In this document: positions 1 through 12,350 of the stretch, in pieces
Layout of the letters: each line of letters starts with the position of its first letter
Position numbering within the stretch: the stretch's first letter is position 1
From: Niebla homalea
Lineage: Eukaryota > Ascomycota > Lecanoromycetes > Lecanorales > Ramalinaceae
Reading direction: 5' to 3'
Length of the DNA: 64,000 nt
NCBI GenBank assembly: GCA_019925105.1
Contig: JAHGAU010000006.1
Location: 744,001-808,000 of the forward strand
Notes under the pieces: generated by a model
Seen by the model: only the letters and a program-made list of their open reading frames with translations
Databases searched by the model: none
What the model was told of the DNA's origin: nothing
Program-made: the position numbers and the translations under genes

Positions 1-2100
1 ACATTTCTTCTTATAATTTTATATTATATATACGTTATTAATTAATCCTTTAAGGGTTATTTTTATTAATCGATTTTTCTTTATTTTAATTTATTAATCG
101 GGGAAAAGTCCGTAATTCTTTATATAATTATTAAAGATCTTTATTATTATTATTTTTAAGGCTTTTTTAATATATAAAAGAATATAATAAGTTTATAAAA
201 ATTTATTTTAAAATAATCCGGTTTAATAAACTTCTTAAAAATAATCGTTTTTATTTTTTTAAACTTACGTAAATAATAATTAACGTTAAAGTATACTTAA
301 AAAAGGTAAATAAAGACTTTTTTAAACGGTAAAATTATTATTAATAGGAATTTATTAAGAATCTTATTTAATTTTAAAGCTTTATCTTTTTTTAATTTAT
401 TAATCGTTTTAATTATTATATTTTATATTATTATTTTATCTATTAATACGGGGTTAAAATATATAACGATATTAATATCGTTTAAGTTAACTTTTAATAA
501 AAGGGAGAAAAAAATTCTTTTAAAAGCCTTAATTTTACCGTTAAAAATATTAATTAATATATTATCGGATTTCTTAAGGGGCGGAAATTTAAAAATAAAC
601 TTTAATTTCTTATTTTATTCCTTATTATATTTTATTAACTTTTAAATATTATAAGGTAAAATTATTAAATTATATATTATAAATTAAAAGTATTTTTACT
701 TTATTTTCTTAATAATCCTTTCCTTTTTCTTTTAAGTAATCCTTAATTAATTAAGTATCTTTTAATTCTTATACTTAAAAGTTTATTTAATTAATTTTTT
801 TACTTTTATAATTACGGTTATATACCTTTTATTTTAATAAGTTTTAATTCTTTAAGAAAACTTTATTAACGGGAATATTTTATTAATTATCTTATTTAAC
901 ACTTTTATTATTCACTTTATAAAAAGGTTAATCCAATTTTTATTATTTAATTAAAAAAGGTCTGTAAACTATATTATTATCTCCTTTATTTTTATATAAA
1001 CCTTTATTTTCTTAATTATTTTTTACGCCCTTTTTACCGGTAATAATAAGGTTATATTAACGGTTTAATTTAAAGTTATTTATATTAATATATAATCCGA
1101 ACCATATTTTAAGTTCTTTTATAACCCGTATATAATAACCGTATTAACGATATTTTTAAAGTTAAACGTTAAATTAATCGTAATCTTAAATCCTTAACCT
1201 TTTTATATTATAGTTGTTTTTAGCGTTAAAAATATAAAATTAAACCGGATAATAATTATTAATAATTCTTTAAACTTAATATAATTAATTATATGTTTTT
1301 TTTATTTTACTTAATATAATAAAGATTAAAGTCTTTTATTAAGAAATACTTACTTAATATAACTATAATATCCTTAAGTAACGGGATTATAAAAAGCTTT
1401 TTTTTTTTATTAACTAATAACGGATTATATATATTATAAATATTTAAGTTTCTTTTAATATTTCCTTTTTATATAATTTAAAGCATATATAAATTCCCTC
1501 CGTAATAAACAACATTTTAATTATTTATATTTAGCTTTTTATTTATAAAGAAATATATTTATATTATTTCGTTTTTTTTAAAGGTTAAATAAAAATTATT
1601 TTCCGGGTTAATTAAAAAGTATATATACGGATTATACGGCAGCTTTTATATTATTATAATATTAATATCCTTTATTTTTTTAATCGGAATATCGGTATTA
1701 TAATCTTAATTACTTCCTTAAATACGTTATATTATATTACCCTTAAAAGTATAAATATATTATATATTAAATTTTATTAAGTTTTCTTTATTAATTTTTA
1801 TTTATATAAACGGTTTTTCCTTAAGGTTAAATATTATTTATCCCGGTTTTTTTATTATAATAGTTATTTTAATCGGGCGGCCGGTTTTAAGGGTTAATAT
1901 TATTATAAGTTTCCTCTTTTTTACGTTATTAATTATTATGTTTTATCGTTTTTTATTTAATAAATTCCGTTTACGTTTTAAGACCGTTTTTAATTACTTT
2001 ACCGGTTTAAATTTATATAAATTCTAACCTTAAACCTTAATTATTATTTTAATCTCTTTACGTTAAGTTTCCTTAACCTTTATTATATATTATAAGTCTT
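1..2100 (-). pseudogene. LINE ORF2 relic, copy A: endonuclease and start of reverse transcriptase
   Basis: This is a decayed ORF2 of a Tad-type LINE; the ancestral product nicks target DNA and reverse transcribes the element RNA. On the minus strand, 366-405 reads IKTINKLKKDKALKLNKI, the RIP-altered form of the conserved N-terminal reverse-transcriptase motif (KKDKAPGPDGI in intact family members). Around 1,290-1,400 lies the counterpart of the copy C endonuclease segment, the GDFNLHHP-type motif of AP-endonuclease LINEs. Many in-frame stops come from Gln and Trp codons. The catalytic YxDD and RNase H portions fall outside the window. The ORF2 5' limit is estimated from alignment with copy C, not from a start codon. 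Confidence 0.75.
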
Positions 2101-2149
2101 ACGTTAAATAATTATTATTCTTATATACCGTATATTTTAACGTATTCTT

Positions 2150-3648
2150 TATTAAACCCTTTATTATTAAGCTTATGTATTTATACGTATTATACTCTTT
2201 AATATATACCGTATATTTTATATTATTAAGGTACTTCGTAATAATATATCCGTATCCTTAATATTTAAAGTATTAATAAATATCCGTTATTTAATTTTAT
2301 AATTTTATTAATTTAAAAGATTTATTTTTTATTACCTTTTTATTAAAAATATTATTATATATCCTTATTAATATTATATTTAAAATAACTATAAAGTATT
2401 TCTTTATCCGGTTAAAAGTATTTAATCTTTTTATTCCGGAAGGAAAACTATAATTTACGATCTTTAACCCGGGATAAAGGACCGTATTTTCCCTTTTTAT
2501 TTATTTTAAAATAACCTTTTTTTCCTCTTTTATAAACCTTATTAAGTATATCCCGTTTACCGCGATAGTAAATAATTACCTTAATACCTTTACCGTTCTA
2601 TATCTTTTTTTATTGGTTTATTTTTTTAACTTCTTAAGTTTTTTTTTTACCTTTAATAAGGCTATATTAAAGAGGATATTTTTATTTTATAACTTACGTA
2701 CCGCGATAATTTACTTTATTAACGGCTTTTCCGATATTTTAAACGTTTTTATTAATTATAAAGGGTTCATTTTTATAATTATATTTTTCTTTTTTTTACC
2801 CGATAATTATATAGTTATTATCCTCGTTTTCTTTAATATTTTTTTTTTTAACCCTTATTTCCTTTACTGCCGATATAAATATTATTTTTATAATTTTTAT
2901 TACTTAACTTGTTTTTATTTTTATCCGTAAAGCTTCTTCCGTCGTTCCTTTATTTTATATATAGCCTCTTTAATTTTTTTTACCTCTTTTTACCGGTATC
3001 TTCGTTTCCGCCTTTTAAGCTTTATATAGCCTCTTTAAATCCCTTAATCCCGCCTTTATTTTTACGTAAAAGTTTATTACTTCCCGTAATTTAATTTATA
3101 ATATTAACTAGGTTTTTAATATAATATCTTTTTATTTAATTATGAAAAAACCCTTTAATATTCTTACCGTTTTTTCCTTTATTACCTTCCCGCCGTATAT
3201 TTAACGATTACCCTTTTTTATAACTTATCTGTAATTACTTAATACTCCTTTATTTTTATCCGGTTTTCTCTTAATTTATATATATTTAATAAGGTTTTCT
3301 CCGCCCCCGCTTATTTTCTATTTATTATTACGTATTATTTTTATTTCTTTTATCCTTTATTTACCTTTTATAATTACGTTACTTTTACGCGTTATATATT
3401 TTTTTATACGTATCTTATTAATTATAAGCTCCTTATTTAATTTAAAAAATTTTTATTATATAGTTATCGCGCCGTCTATATAAATTATTATTATTTCCGT
3501 TAATAAAGGCTACTTACTTTTTTACCCCTTTTACCTTTATTATTATTTCGCTTCCGCTTATCGTACTTAAGGCATTTGCCTTACTATTACTTAAGTTATA
3601 TAAGCGTGTATCATTTTAAACCTCTGGGGTCCCGTTATTCGTCGCCAT
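2150..3648 (-). pseudogene. LINE ORF1 (gag-like) relic, copy A
   Basis: This is a decayed ORF1, the nucleic-acid-binding protein of the LINE. The start codon is visible at 3,646-3,648 (minus strand), followed by codons for MATNNGTPEV-like residues; the same start occurs in copy C at 54,374. Past the first 20 or so codons the frame is riddled with TAA and TAG. I infer a C-terminal zinc-knuckle segment from the aligned part of copy C (about 52,830-52,990), where Tyr appears at expected Cys positions, as RIP would produce from TGC/TGT. Open frames on the opposite strand at 2,613-3,094 are chance products of the base bias and encode nothing recognisable. Confidence 0.65.
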
Positions 3649-3665
3649 TTCTTCCATAATAATAA

Positions 3666-6600
3666 TATAAAAATCTTATATATATTTTAATATCCTTAAA
3701 ATAGGAAAAATAAAGTTAAATACTATTATACAAAGTAAGGAATTAATTATAATATTATTATTATTTTTATTATTATTTTATTTCTTTTATTAAAAAGAGT
3801 ATATATTCCTTTACTTTATATTAAATAAAGGATAAAGAAAATCAGGATAAATTTATATAAATTATAGAGTTATCCCGTATTTATTAATAATTATAGGTAT
3901 TATTCAAAATTACTTAATAATAAACTTTATTAACCTTTCTTTAAAGAGTAATAAAATATTATTAAGAATCCCTTGATCCTTTAAATTTAAAGGGGAATTA
4001 ATTAAGCTATATAAAGTAAAGGAAATACTTAAATAGTATTAAGTATCCACCTTAATAATAATAATAAAGTTGGATATAAAAGAAAACTCTATAATATTAT
4101 TAATAATCTTAATTTTTACTTTAAAATTATCGGAAACTTTATAATAAAGGATTATAATATAACCCGGGATTAAAATTTTATTTTATAGATTAAAAGAATT
4201 AAACGAATAAGAAAATAAATTAAATAATATATAAAAATAGATTTATAACGTAATAAAAAAGATCGGGAAAGATATTTTCTTTAATTAATAAATAAACGCG
4301 ATAAATATAAAGCTTAAAAGATATATAACGTATTAAGTAAAATAATTAAAAATTAAAAATAATTTATAAATAAAGCGATAAATAACGTTATAAAGGAAAA
4401 TATAAAGAACTTTTAAAGATTCTTAAATTAAAAGTTCTTAAAATTAAATCCCGATAACCTTATAAAATAAATAATAAATAATATTAAAGTATTATTTTAA
4501 GGAATTAACTTTATCCTTAATTATTATAAATGTATACTTCGTATTATATATAACTTAAGCGGAAAGGATATTAAACCCGGAAGATTAAAGAATATAATAA
4601 ATAAAATAATAAAATATATATTAAAAGACGTAATTAACCGTTTTAAGAATAATTTTACGGATATAAAGCTTTATAAACGTTTAATAAAAAATATATATAA
4701 AGAATTTAATCTTTATAAAATATACTTTAAGGTAAAATAAATTACGGAAAGAATGAAAAAAAAGCGGGAACTTAAAAAGGAAAAAAAGAATAAAAAAACG
4801 AATCTTAAAATTTAAATATTTATAAATTAATTAAGTTATATAAACGGAGACCTTTAAAAAGCTATATTAAAAATAAATTTAATATACGTTAATTACGATA
4901 GAATTATTTAAGTATTATAAGTAAAAAGAACGCGATAAATTAAATACCCTTAAAATTATACAAATAAAAGGCTTTAAGACGTCTTAATAATATAAATAAT
5001 ACTAATATAATTACCGTAAGCAATATTATTTTAATAATTTAAATATTAAAACCGACCTTAATATTTATCTTAATAAAATATTAATAATTAAGCGGAAAAT
5101 ATAAATTAAGGGCCATAAAATTATTGATAAAATTTATATATTAATTAAGATATTAAAAAAATAAATTAATTTACTTTAAGATTATTTAATTTAATTAAGT
5201 TTAAAAACTTTTATATTAATAGCTTTAAGTCAATTAATATAAAATTATACTTTATTTACTATAAGTATTATAATATATTTTTAACGGAGGAATATATAAG
5301 CTATAAATAAGGATATAATAAAGGTAACGTAAGCTTTAATAAGAGGAAATATATATAAAAAAAGAATTAAGACCGTAAAAATAAATATTATAATACGGAT
5401 TACCGATTATTATTATTATTTATAATTACGCCGCTAAACGATTAATTAAACGTATTAATAAATACAATAATTATTACCTTAATTATATAAGAAAAAAGAA
5501 AGGTTTTTAATAAAATCGATAATAAAAAAGCTATTGACAGTTTTAATTATAAAATTATTATTATAAAAAAGGATATCCTTTTAATAAAAACGTTAATTAT
5601 AAAGTAGGTATACTAATAAATATAACGGCAAAGCGACGATAAGTTAAAGATAATAACTTAAAAAAAAGAGTTAAACTTATATAAATTAAGGAACGAATAA
5701 AAAAGAAGCTAAAAGGAAAAATAAAAACCGGGAGGAAGAAAGAACTTTCATAAATTATTAAATTATTAAAAAAGTAAACCTTAAACGTTAAACGGATCTT
5801 ATTAATTAAGAATATTATATTCTTTATAATATACTTAATATAATTCTTATTATATTTTAAAAAGGAAATAAGCCGATTTATAAAGAACGTATTAAACCTT
5901 AATTATATATACCGTAAAAAGATTATAACTATTAAGGAAATATTTAAAAATAATAAAGAAAAGATATAAAAACCGATTTAAAATAAACGATTTAAGATTA
6001 ATAATATTATAATTACGGGTTTAAGATAAAACCTTAAAGTTATATTCAATAAGAATAAGTAAATATACTTTATAAAAGTAATAATTATTTATTAACCGGA
6101 ATAAATAAATAAGTTATTAAACATAAAAGCCGATTAAGGATTGGATATTATTATAATTAATTTAAATATAATAAAAGAATTACGGATAAAAGAAAGATTT
6201 TTAAAGTTACTTAAAATTAATTACTTAAATATATTAATAATAAATAAGGACTATATATTATTTTATATATAGGTTATATTTAATATATAAGTTATAAAAA
6301 TAATTAAATCGGTATAACTTCTTATAATATTAAAAAATAATTTAAATTATAATATTTTATTAAAACTTTTATAATTAAAATTAATTATAACCTACTTTAA
6401 AATTTAAGTAAAAATATTAAAGATTAAAAATATTACTTATAAAAAAGATATTTAATTACTTAAATTTTAAATATATCCGTTAAATAAAATATATTAAAAA
6501 TTAATATATAAGAATTTATATTATAAAAACGTAATAATATTAAAAAAAGAAACTAAGTTAAATTTATTTAAGTATAAGAATAATAAAGAAAGCTTAAAGA

Positions 6601-7780
6601 TTATATTAAAAAATAAAAAAGATAATAAAGATTAATAAACTATAAGAAAAGAAAAAGTTTAAAGGGTAAAATCGGCTTTAAAAACGTATATTTTAATAAT
6701 TAATTAATTAAAAAAAAGGGGCATATTTATATATTCAGGGAGAAACGGGAATATATAAGAGATAATTAAAATAAATAAAGGAAAAATAAAAGTAAATTAA
6801 AGCAGTAAAATAAAGCAAAAAAAGTAAATTAAATAAAAAGTAAATAGGAACGATTAAATAAGGGTTTAAAAGAATTGGAAGGGATAAAACGGTAACGGGG
6901 ATACTTAAAAGATAATAAAGAAGTTCAGAAATATTATAAAAACGATAAAGGACTTAAAGAAAATATAATAAATAATCCGATTAATAATTTAAAATTAAAA
7001 ATAAGCCTTATTTTATGTTAATAATAATTTACCGGATAAAAACGGAAAATAATTAAATTTATAAACTTACTACCTAATAAAATAAATAAAAAAATAATAT
7101 AGTATTTAAAGTTATTATTAATTATATAAGATAACGTTAAACGGTATAAAGAATATATAATATATAAAGAAAAAGCAATATTAATTGGATTAATAATATT
7201 TATAATAATAAAAACGGATAATTATATATATTAAAAGAATAATTAATAACTTAAAGAAGCTAATAATAAAAAGAAAAAAGCTATATATTAAGGTAATATA
7301 AAAAAGAATATAAAATAAATAAAAAGTAAAAATAATAAGAACTATTTACTTATCATAAAAAGTATAATCTTAAGAATTAAATTACCCGATAACTTAATAA
7401 GTTATTAAGGATTATTAAAATATAAATATAATATTTATTAAGTCTATTTAAGATATATATATAAAGTAATAGATAAATTAACTTTAAAACTATAAAATAA
7501 GAAAGTAAATATTAAAATAAAGCTATTAAGAGTTATATTTTTAACGGATAAAAAAATAATAAAAAGAAAAATTAATACTTTAAAGTTATATAAAAAGTTA
7601 TAAGTATAAATAAAGGAAGAAAGTATTATATTAAAAGATATTATCCTAAGAAATTAAGTATAACTTAAAATAATTTAAGTATTCTAAACGTATAAGGATA
7701 TAAACGTAAAAGAATTATATAAGATTTCAATAACGGACTTACTTTTATATAAAGTAATATTAAAATTAAGGATTAAGTTA
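3666..7780 (+). pseudogene. E1 gag and protease region, decayed
   Basis: This stretch precedes the E1 reverse transcriptase and should hold leader, gag and protease, but no motif is strong enough to name. The plus strand is purine-rich and reads as Lys/Asn/Ile-rich protein broken by TAA codons, as expected of a RIP-damaged basic gag. Around 5,245-5,320 the translation shows a cluster of Tyr residues in Cys-like spacing (IYYKYYNIFLTEEYI), possibly a lost zinc finger; this is inference only. A small palindrome-like segment near 3,960-4,000 and the start of the purine-rich tract near 4,080 could mark the leader. No LTR is seen. Confidence 0.4.
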
Positions 7781-7799
7781 TATAAAGTTATTATTAAAA

Positions 7800-9160
7800 A
7801 ATTATTAAATAATAAAAAGTAATATCTTAAGATAATTACATAATAAGGAATTAAGTTAAATATATATAAGAAATGTATATAAGTAAATAAATAAATAAAT
7901 ATATAGAATATACTTTTTATTCTTATAGAAAAAGAAAATAAAATAAAATTATAACTTATATTTAATTATTATTTTATATATAAAGTACCGCTTATATCTT
8001 ATATAAAGTTAATAAAGAAAATATATAGTTTATTAAGGATCTTATTATATAAGTTTTTCTTTCAAACGGATATAAAATATAAATATTAAATAATAAAAAT
8101 ATACTTGAATAATTAATATTATTTTATTTTTAACATATTAAGTATTAAATAATTATAATTAATAAAGATGCGTTAAAAAACGTATACGTCTTTATTTATT
8201 TTTATTAAACTTATAAATATTATATTAAGAGTTATCTTTAAATTAAACTGAAAATTATCTTTTTTATCCTTAAAAAGGAATATAACCTTATTAACTTAAT
8301 TTTTTACCTTAACGATATCTTTAAAATATACGGGATACAAGAAAAATAATTTACTTTCTTAAGAGATTATTTTTTTCCGTAAATTTTATAATTAAAGTTA
8401 AAGTTATTATTTAATAAGCTAAAAATTAATGAAATAAAAATTAAAATATTAAAAAAAGATTATAAAGTAAAAGGACGTATATAAATTAAACCTAAAAAGT
8501 ACGAGAAAATATTTAACTGGCCCGTATTATAAAATATAAGAAACGTTAAAGGATTTTTAGGTATTATCGGTATAATAAGAAAATAGAGTAAAAACTTTAT
8601 AGAAATAATACGTCCGCTTACCCGCTTAATTTAAAATATAAAGTAAAAGTAAAAAGAGTTAAAAAATATATTATTTTAACTCGTATAAAGTATAATAATA
8701 AAGGTTAAAGCTTTATTTAAATAAAACTTAAAAATACCGATTTATATATATACCGATACCTTAAGATACGGAGCTGGATATTATATTATTTAAGTTTAAA
8801 ATAATTATACCGTTTTACTTATTTATAACTTATATACGATAAATAAGGCGGAGCGTAATTACGATATTTATAAGCGAAAACTAATAATTATTATTATATT
8901 TAAAAAGGAGTTCTTATATATATTAAATATAAAAAAGGTTTCAATTATATATATAAATTATAAGTTACTTATAGGGTTTATAAATATAAATTATTATAAG
9001 GATATCTTTATAAAGTAAATAAATAAGTTAAAAAGGTTATATATTAAAATTAAATATATTAAAGGAAAAATTAATAAAACTATAGATAGCCTATTAAGGG
9101 TATTATTTAATAACCTAGATTACGTATTTAATAAGGTAATAAAGAAAATAACCTTTAAGG
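7800..9160 (+). pseudogene. E1 reverse transcriptase-RNase H relic
   Basis: This is the polymerase segment of a Ty3/gypsy retrotransposon. Plus-strand motifs in order: the catalytic box reads YLND at 8,305-8,316 (YLDD with one Asp codon changed to AAC by RIP). A GFLGIIG segment lies at 8,551-8,571 and RPLTRL at 8,611-8,628, both typical of the RT-RNase H connection. The RNase H opening reads YTDTLRYGAG at 8,749-8,778 (family form YTDAS.YG.G). GKINKTIDSLLR from 9,064 matches the GK.N..ADALSR end of RNase H. Stops are mainly TAA/TAG in Gln and Trp positions. The domain order and spacing are normal for the family, so there is no large deletion here. Confidence 0.88.
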
Positions 9161-9702
9161 TATAGAAAAATAAAAATAATACGGTATAATTCTAAAAAAG
9201 TGGCAAAAAGGAATATCGTATTATATTAAAGGAACTCTTTAAAAAAGTAAGGAAAAATAAAATCGATATTTATAATAATATATAAATTATGATATAATAA
9301 TTGAAGGGTTAATTAATTTAAGACGTAGGAAGAAAATTAACGGGAAAAAACGTAAATAAAAAAAAGAAAATAAATATAGGAGAATTATAACTATAAGGGA
9401 TAATCGATATTAAATTAATATAAATATATAGTATGAAATTAAATAATAATTATAAAATAGAATATATATAAATTAACTGTAAGCCTATAGAATTATTAAA
9501 ACTTAAGGAATTACTTTATTATAAAAATAACGATTAATATATTAATATTATTAAATACTTTAAAATAAAAATAAAATTAAAGGAGAAAAATACGGTATAA
9601 TAAATTAAATTTAATAAATAACTTATAAATTATAGATTTAATTTAATTATTAATAAGTTTCTTTACCGATACGGGAAGCGTTAAATAATATATTTAATAA
9701 AG
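9161..9702 (+). pseudogene. E1 RNase H-integrase linker up to the E2 insertion
   Basis: This is the segment between the RNase H end and the integrase zinc-binding domain of E1. It reads as a polar, Lys-rich linker; the last part (about 9,655-9,702) reads FLYRYGKR followed by Asn/Ile-rich residues. The reading stops at 9,702, where E2 begins, and picks up at 17,357 after E2 with the integrase HHCC domain. The five bases TAAAG at 9,698-9,702 are repeated at 17,357-17,361. Confidence 0.6.
9698..9702. repeat. Target-site duplication of E2, left copy (TAAAG)
   Basis: TAAAG stands directly before the E2 left LTR and is repeated exactly at 17,357-17,361 after the right LTR. Five bases is the usual length for Ty3/gypsy integrases. 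The exact match shows that both outer borders of E2 are intact. Confidence 0.93.
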
Positions 9703-10035
9703 TGTTAGACTGACTCCGCTGGCGGCACGCCGGCGGGACTAGTAAAGGTAGGTGTAGAAGACGTAACGTTACGGTCTAAATACTTAGGTACTACTTTAAT
9801 AAGTAGATTAATAATAAGATTAATTCTTAAGGAATTTAAAAAGAACTAGGGTATAGCTTTTACTTAAGGTAAAAATAATAATTACCCCGCTTTACGTTTA
9901 TTAAGTTACGGCTTATAAATAACGTATATTAAGGCCGTTATTAAGGCTTTTTACCAAGGTTTAACGGTTTATTTTAACGTAATAATATAACGTATTATTA
10001 TAACGTTAACGTAGAGGTAACGTTAATTATTAATA
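9703..10035 (-). repeat. E2 left LTR (3' LTR)
   Basis: This 333-bp terminal repeat pairs with 17,024-17,356. It starts TGTTAGACTGACTCC and ends with the RIP-altered CGTTAATTATTAATA, where the other copy keeps CGCTAGCTGCTAACA. The first 60-70 bases are unmutated; the inner part is RIP-mutated. Confidence 0.93.
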
Positions 10036-10960
10036 ATTATTTCCCCTTTTATATACTAATCTTTAAGATATAAAGAGATATATTTAAAACATTAACGTAA
10101 AGCCGGCTAAGTATAAAGCTTATTAAAAACCTATTATTAAACCTAGTAAGAAAAGGGTGAAGGGAAAAGAGTCCTTAGGTATATACGTAAATATAGTAAT
10201 ATCTATTTAATAATAATATAATAAAGGTACCTTACGTTAACGAGTAATTAACGCGATTTATAAAGTTTATTAAAAACCCCTTTATAAAACCTAATAAGAA
10301 AAGGTAAATAAGAAAAAAGTCTTTACGGTATTAATTAATAATTACCTAAAGCTTTATTATTAATTTATTACGCTATAATGAAAATACGTACTATCGTAAA
10401 AACGGTATACGATCATAATAAGGCCTTTATTCTGTTTTAAACTTCTTCTTTTTTCTCCTTAATAATCTTAATTACTTTTATAAATATAATATATTAAGGG
10501 TCCATATAAATATCCATAAGTTAATACGTATATAACTATATACCCTCGTTATTTATATTATTATTATAGTAAGTAACGTTAACGTTATATAGGCATTTTA
10601 TTTACGTTAATAATCCGTTTATTTTTATTTATTAATAAAATATATAAGTTTACCTTAATTTTTAAGTAATATAACGTATACGTAACGACGTTTTATTAAT
10701 ATAAATATAAATATAATATTAATAATATATATAATAGTACTTTATTTAACCTGCTTTTTATAGGATAAACTTTTATGTTAACGGAGCTTTTTACCCTATT
10801 ATAAATATTATAATAAACGATACTTTTCCCGTTACCTTCCCGTAAGTATCCTTAACGTTATTAAACCGTTATTACTCTAATATATATATAGTTCCCGGAC
10901 TAACTATAACCCCGGGTAATTTAATAAATACGTAAGCATTGGTCGATCGGTACGCGGTCT
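10036..10960. other. E2 segment between 3' LTR and antisense frame, with a tandem duplication
   Basis: This is non-coding or unreadable sequence inside E2. A segment of about 75 bp at 10,118-10,190 (cctattattaaacctagtaa and following) is repeated in diverged form at 10,260-10,335 (cctttataaaacctaataag and following), a direct duplication with a period near 140 bp. The first bases, on the minus strand, form the probable polypurine tract. I see no protein motif. Confidence 0.55.
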
Positions 10961-11640
10961 ATTAAAACGTAAACTTAATACGTATGGAAATATAACGAAA
11001 TCCTTTAAGATTTTAAAGCCTTTTAATTAAATATTAATTAAACGTTAATTACCGCCGGTTAAGCGGAATATATACTCCGTTAAGTTACCCTAGAAATTAA
11101 AGGAAAAATATTAGTCCTTTAAATTAAGAAAGAAACGCTTACCGCCCGTATTAAAGCGGCGGAAAAAGAGATTATCCGGCTTAAAAAATAAGTAAATAAA
11201 TTATAATTTAATAATAAAACGATAACGTTAATATTTAATAATTAAATCGGCTTAATACGGAGGGTCCGGGCCCTTTATAAAAGTCAACTCTATTAAGGAG
11301 TTACTCCCTATTTCCCGACCCTATATCCGGGGTAGGGAAAGTAGACCCCGAGCTTATAATATCCGGTAACTTAAAAGGTAAAAAGGAAAAAGGAAATATA
11401 AGCTTTAACCTATTTAAAAAAAAGGAAAAAAAGGTTATACCCTCCTTAGTAACGCCGTTAAAAGGGTTAACCTTAACTTTTAAGAATAATACCTTAAAAT
11501 TGAATTAAGGAGCCTTTCCGGTAAATAATATTAAGGAGAAACCTTTAATTAAAACGGAAAAGAAAATTGGAAAAAAAGGAAAAAAAGGATTAAAAAAATA
11601 TAATACCCCTATATTTATCCTTAACCTCGTTAACCCATTT
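10955..11640 (+). pseudogene. Antisense coiled-coil frame of unknown function inside E2
   Basis: This plus-strand frame runs opposite to the E2 pol gene and lies between the integrase end and the 3' LTR. About 80 codons from 10,960 can be read in a single frame whose only interruptions are TAA codons in positions fitting former Gln (RIP of CAA). Segments include YVWKYNEIL, DFKAF, KKETLTARIKAAEKEIIRL and KKxVNKL; the last part has heptad-like Leu/Ile/Ala spacing with alternating Lys and Glu, suggesting a coiled coil. Further downstream the frame becomes Pro/Arg/Lys-rich (11,260-11,600), then is lost. I do not recognise a family. It could be an accessory antisense ORF of the retrotransposon, a captured gene fragment, or a relic of another element that landed inside E2. 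Confidence 0.5.
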
Positions 11641-12350
11641 ATAAAGGGAGAGGGCCCGCGTTAATACGGAGTTATAAATTATTTTTTTATTTTTATATAT
11701 TAATATTATTAAAGTTTAACGTTAAATATTTAAAGTTAATAATATTAAACGTTAAGCGCTTATAATCTATATATTATTAAAAGTAATATAACGGATAATA
11801 CTATAAAAGTTACCGGAGCGTTAATATAACTTTAATAAATATATTTTTTAATTTCTTATTATTTTAATAATTTTATTTACTTAATATCCTTAACTTAATA
11901 ATATATTAAATACTTATAATTTAACGCTTACGCTTTTTTATTTTCGGTATTATTACGGTTATTATTAGAACCACTTTTATTAATTATAATATTATAATAA
12001 AAATAATTATTTCCGTAACGCCGGTTTATCCGCGCGCGTAATACCCGTAATAGGCAAAGTTATTAATTAAAGCCTAGACTCCAATAATCTTATAGAAGGA
12101 TAATATATAAAGGCTAAGTAATTATAATATTAATTATATATATAACTATTAACCATATATATAACCTTCGTTATTACGGTATTATAACCTTATTTATATT
12201 TCCTCTTACTCCGTACTATTTCATCGTATTATTCCCGTAGTTCTTAAGAGTACTTTAAGTCCGTTTCCGGTACTTATTAATTATATTTAGGGTTTTAGTT
12301 AACTTACTTAATTTAATATTAAACGCCCTTTTTGCTTTTAACTTTATTAA
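11641..12350. other. E2 interior between antisense frame and pol, unassigned
   Basis: This is moderately RIP-mutated sequence. On the minus strand, 12,100-12,250 can be read as a basic segment (RYDEIVRSKRKYK) that might be the far C-terminus of pol or a separate frame. No chromodomain motif was recognised. A less mutated patch near 12,030-12,090 has several CpG-rich words. Nothing firmer can be said. Confidence 0.35.

Larger units (their letters stand above)
1..3665 (-). mobile_element. Tad-like LINE retrotransposon, copy A (3' end outside window)
   Basis: This is the 5' part of a non-LTR retrotransposon on the minus strand. It aligns along its whole length with 19,760-23,430 (copy B) and about 50,720-54,380 (copy C); for example, the stretch reading tatatatacgttattaatta near position 25 recurs in both. 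The 5' end is marked by the shared block around 3,600-3,652, where the reverse strand reads ATGGCGACGAATAACGGGAC. Everything except that terminal block is saturated with RIP mutations. The 3' third of the element lies before the window. The outer limit after 3,652 is uncertain by a few tens of bases because the flanking target duplication cannot be checked. Confidence 0.9.

Noticed and set aside
2613..3094. Two open frames of 105 and 61 codons on the plus strand
   Set aside because: They lie antisense to the LINE ORF1 relic and are Phe/Ile/Leu/Tyr-rich by base bias; no motif, and the homologous stretches in copies B and C are not open.
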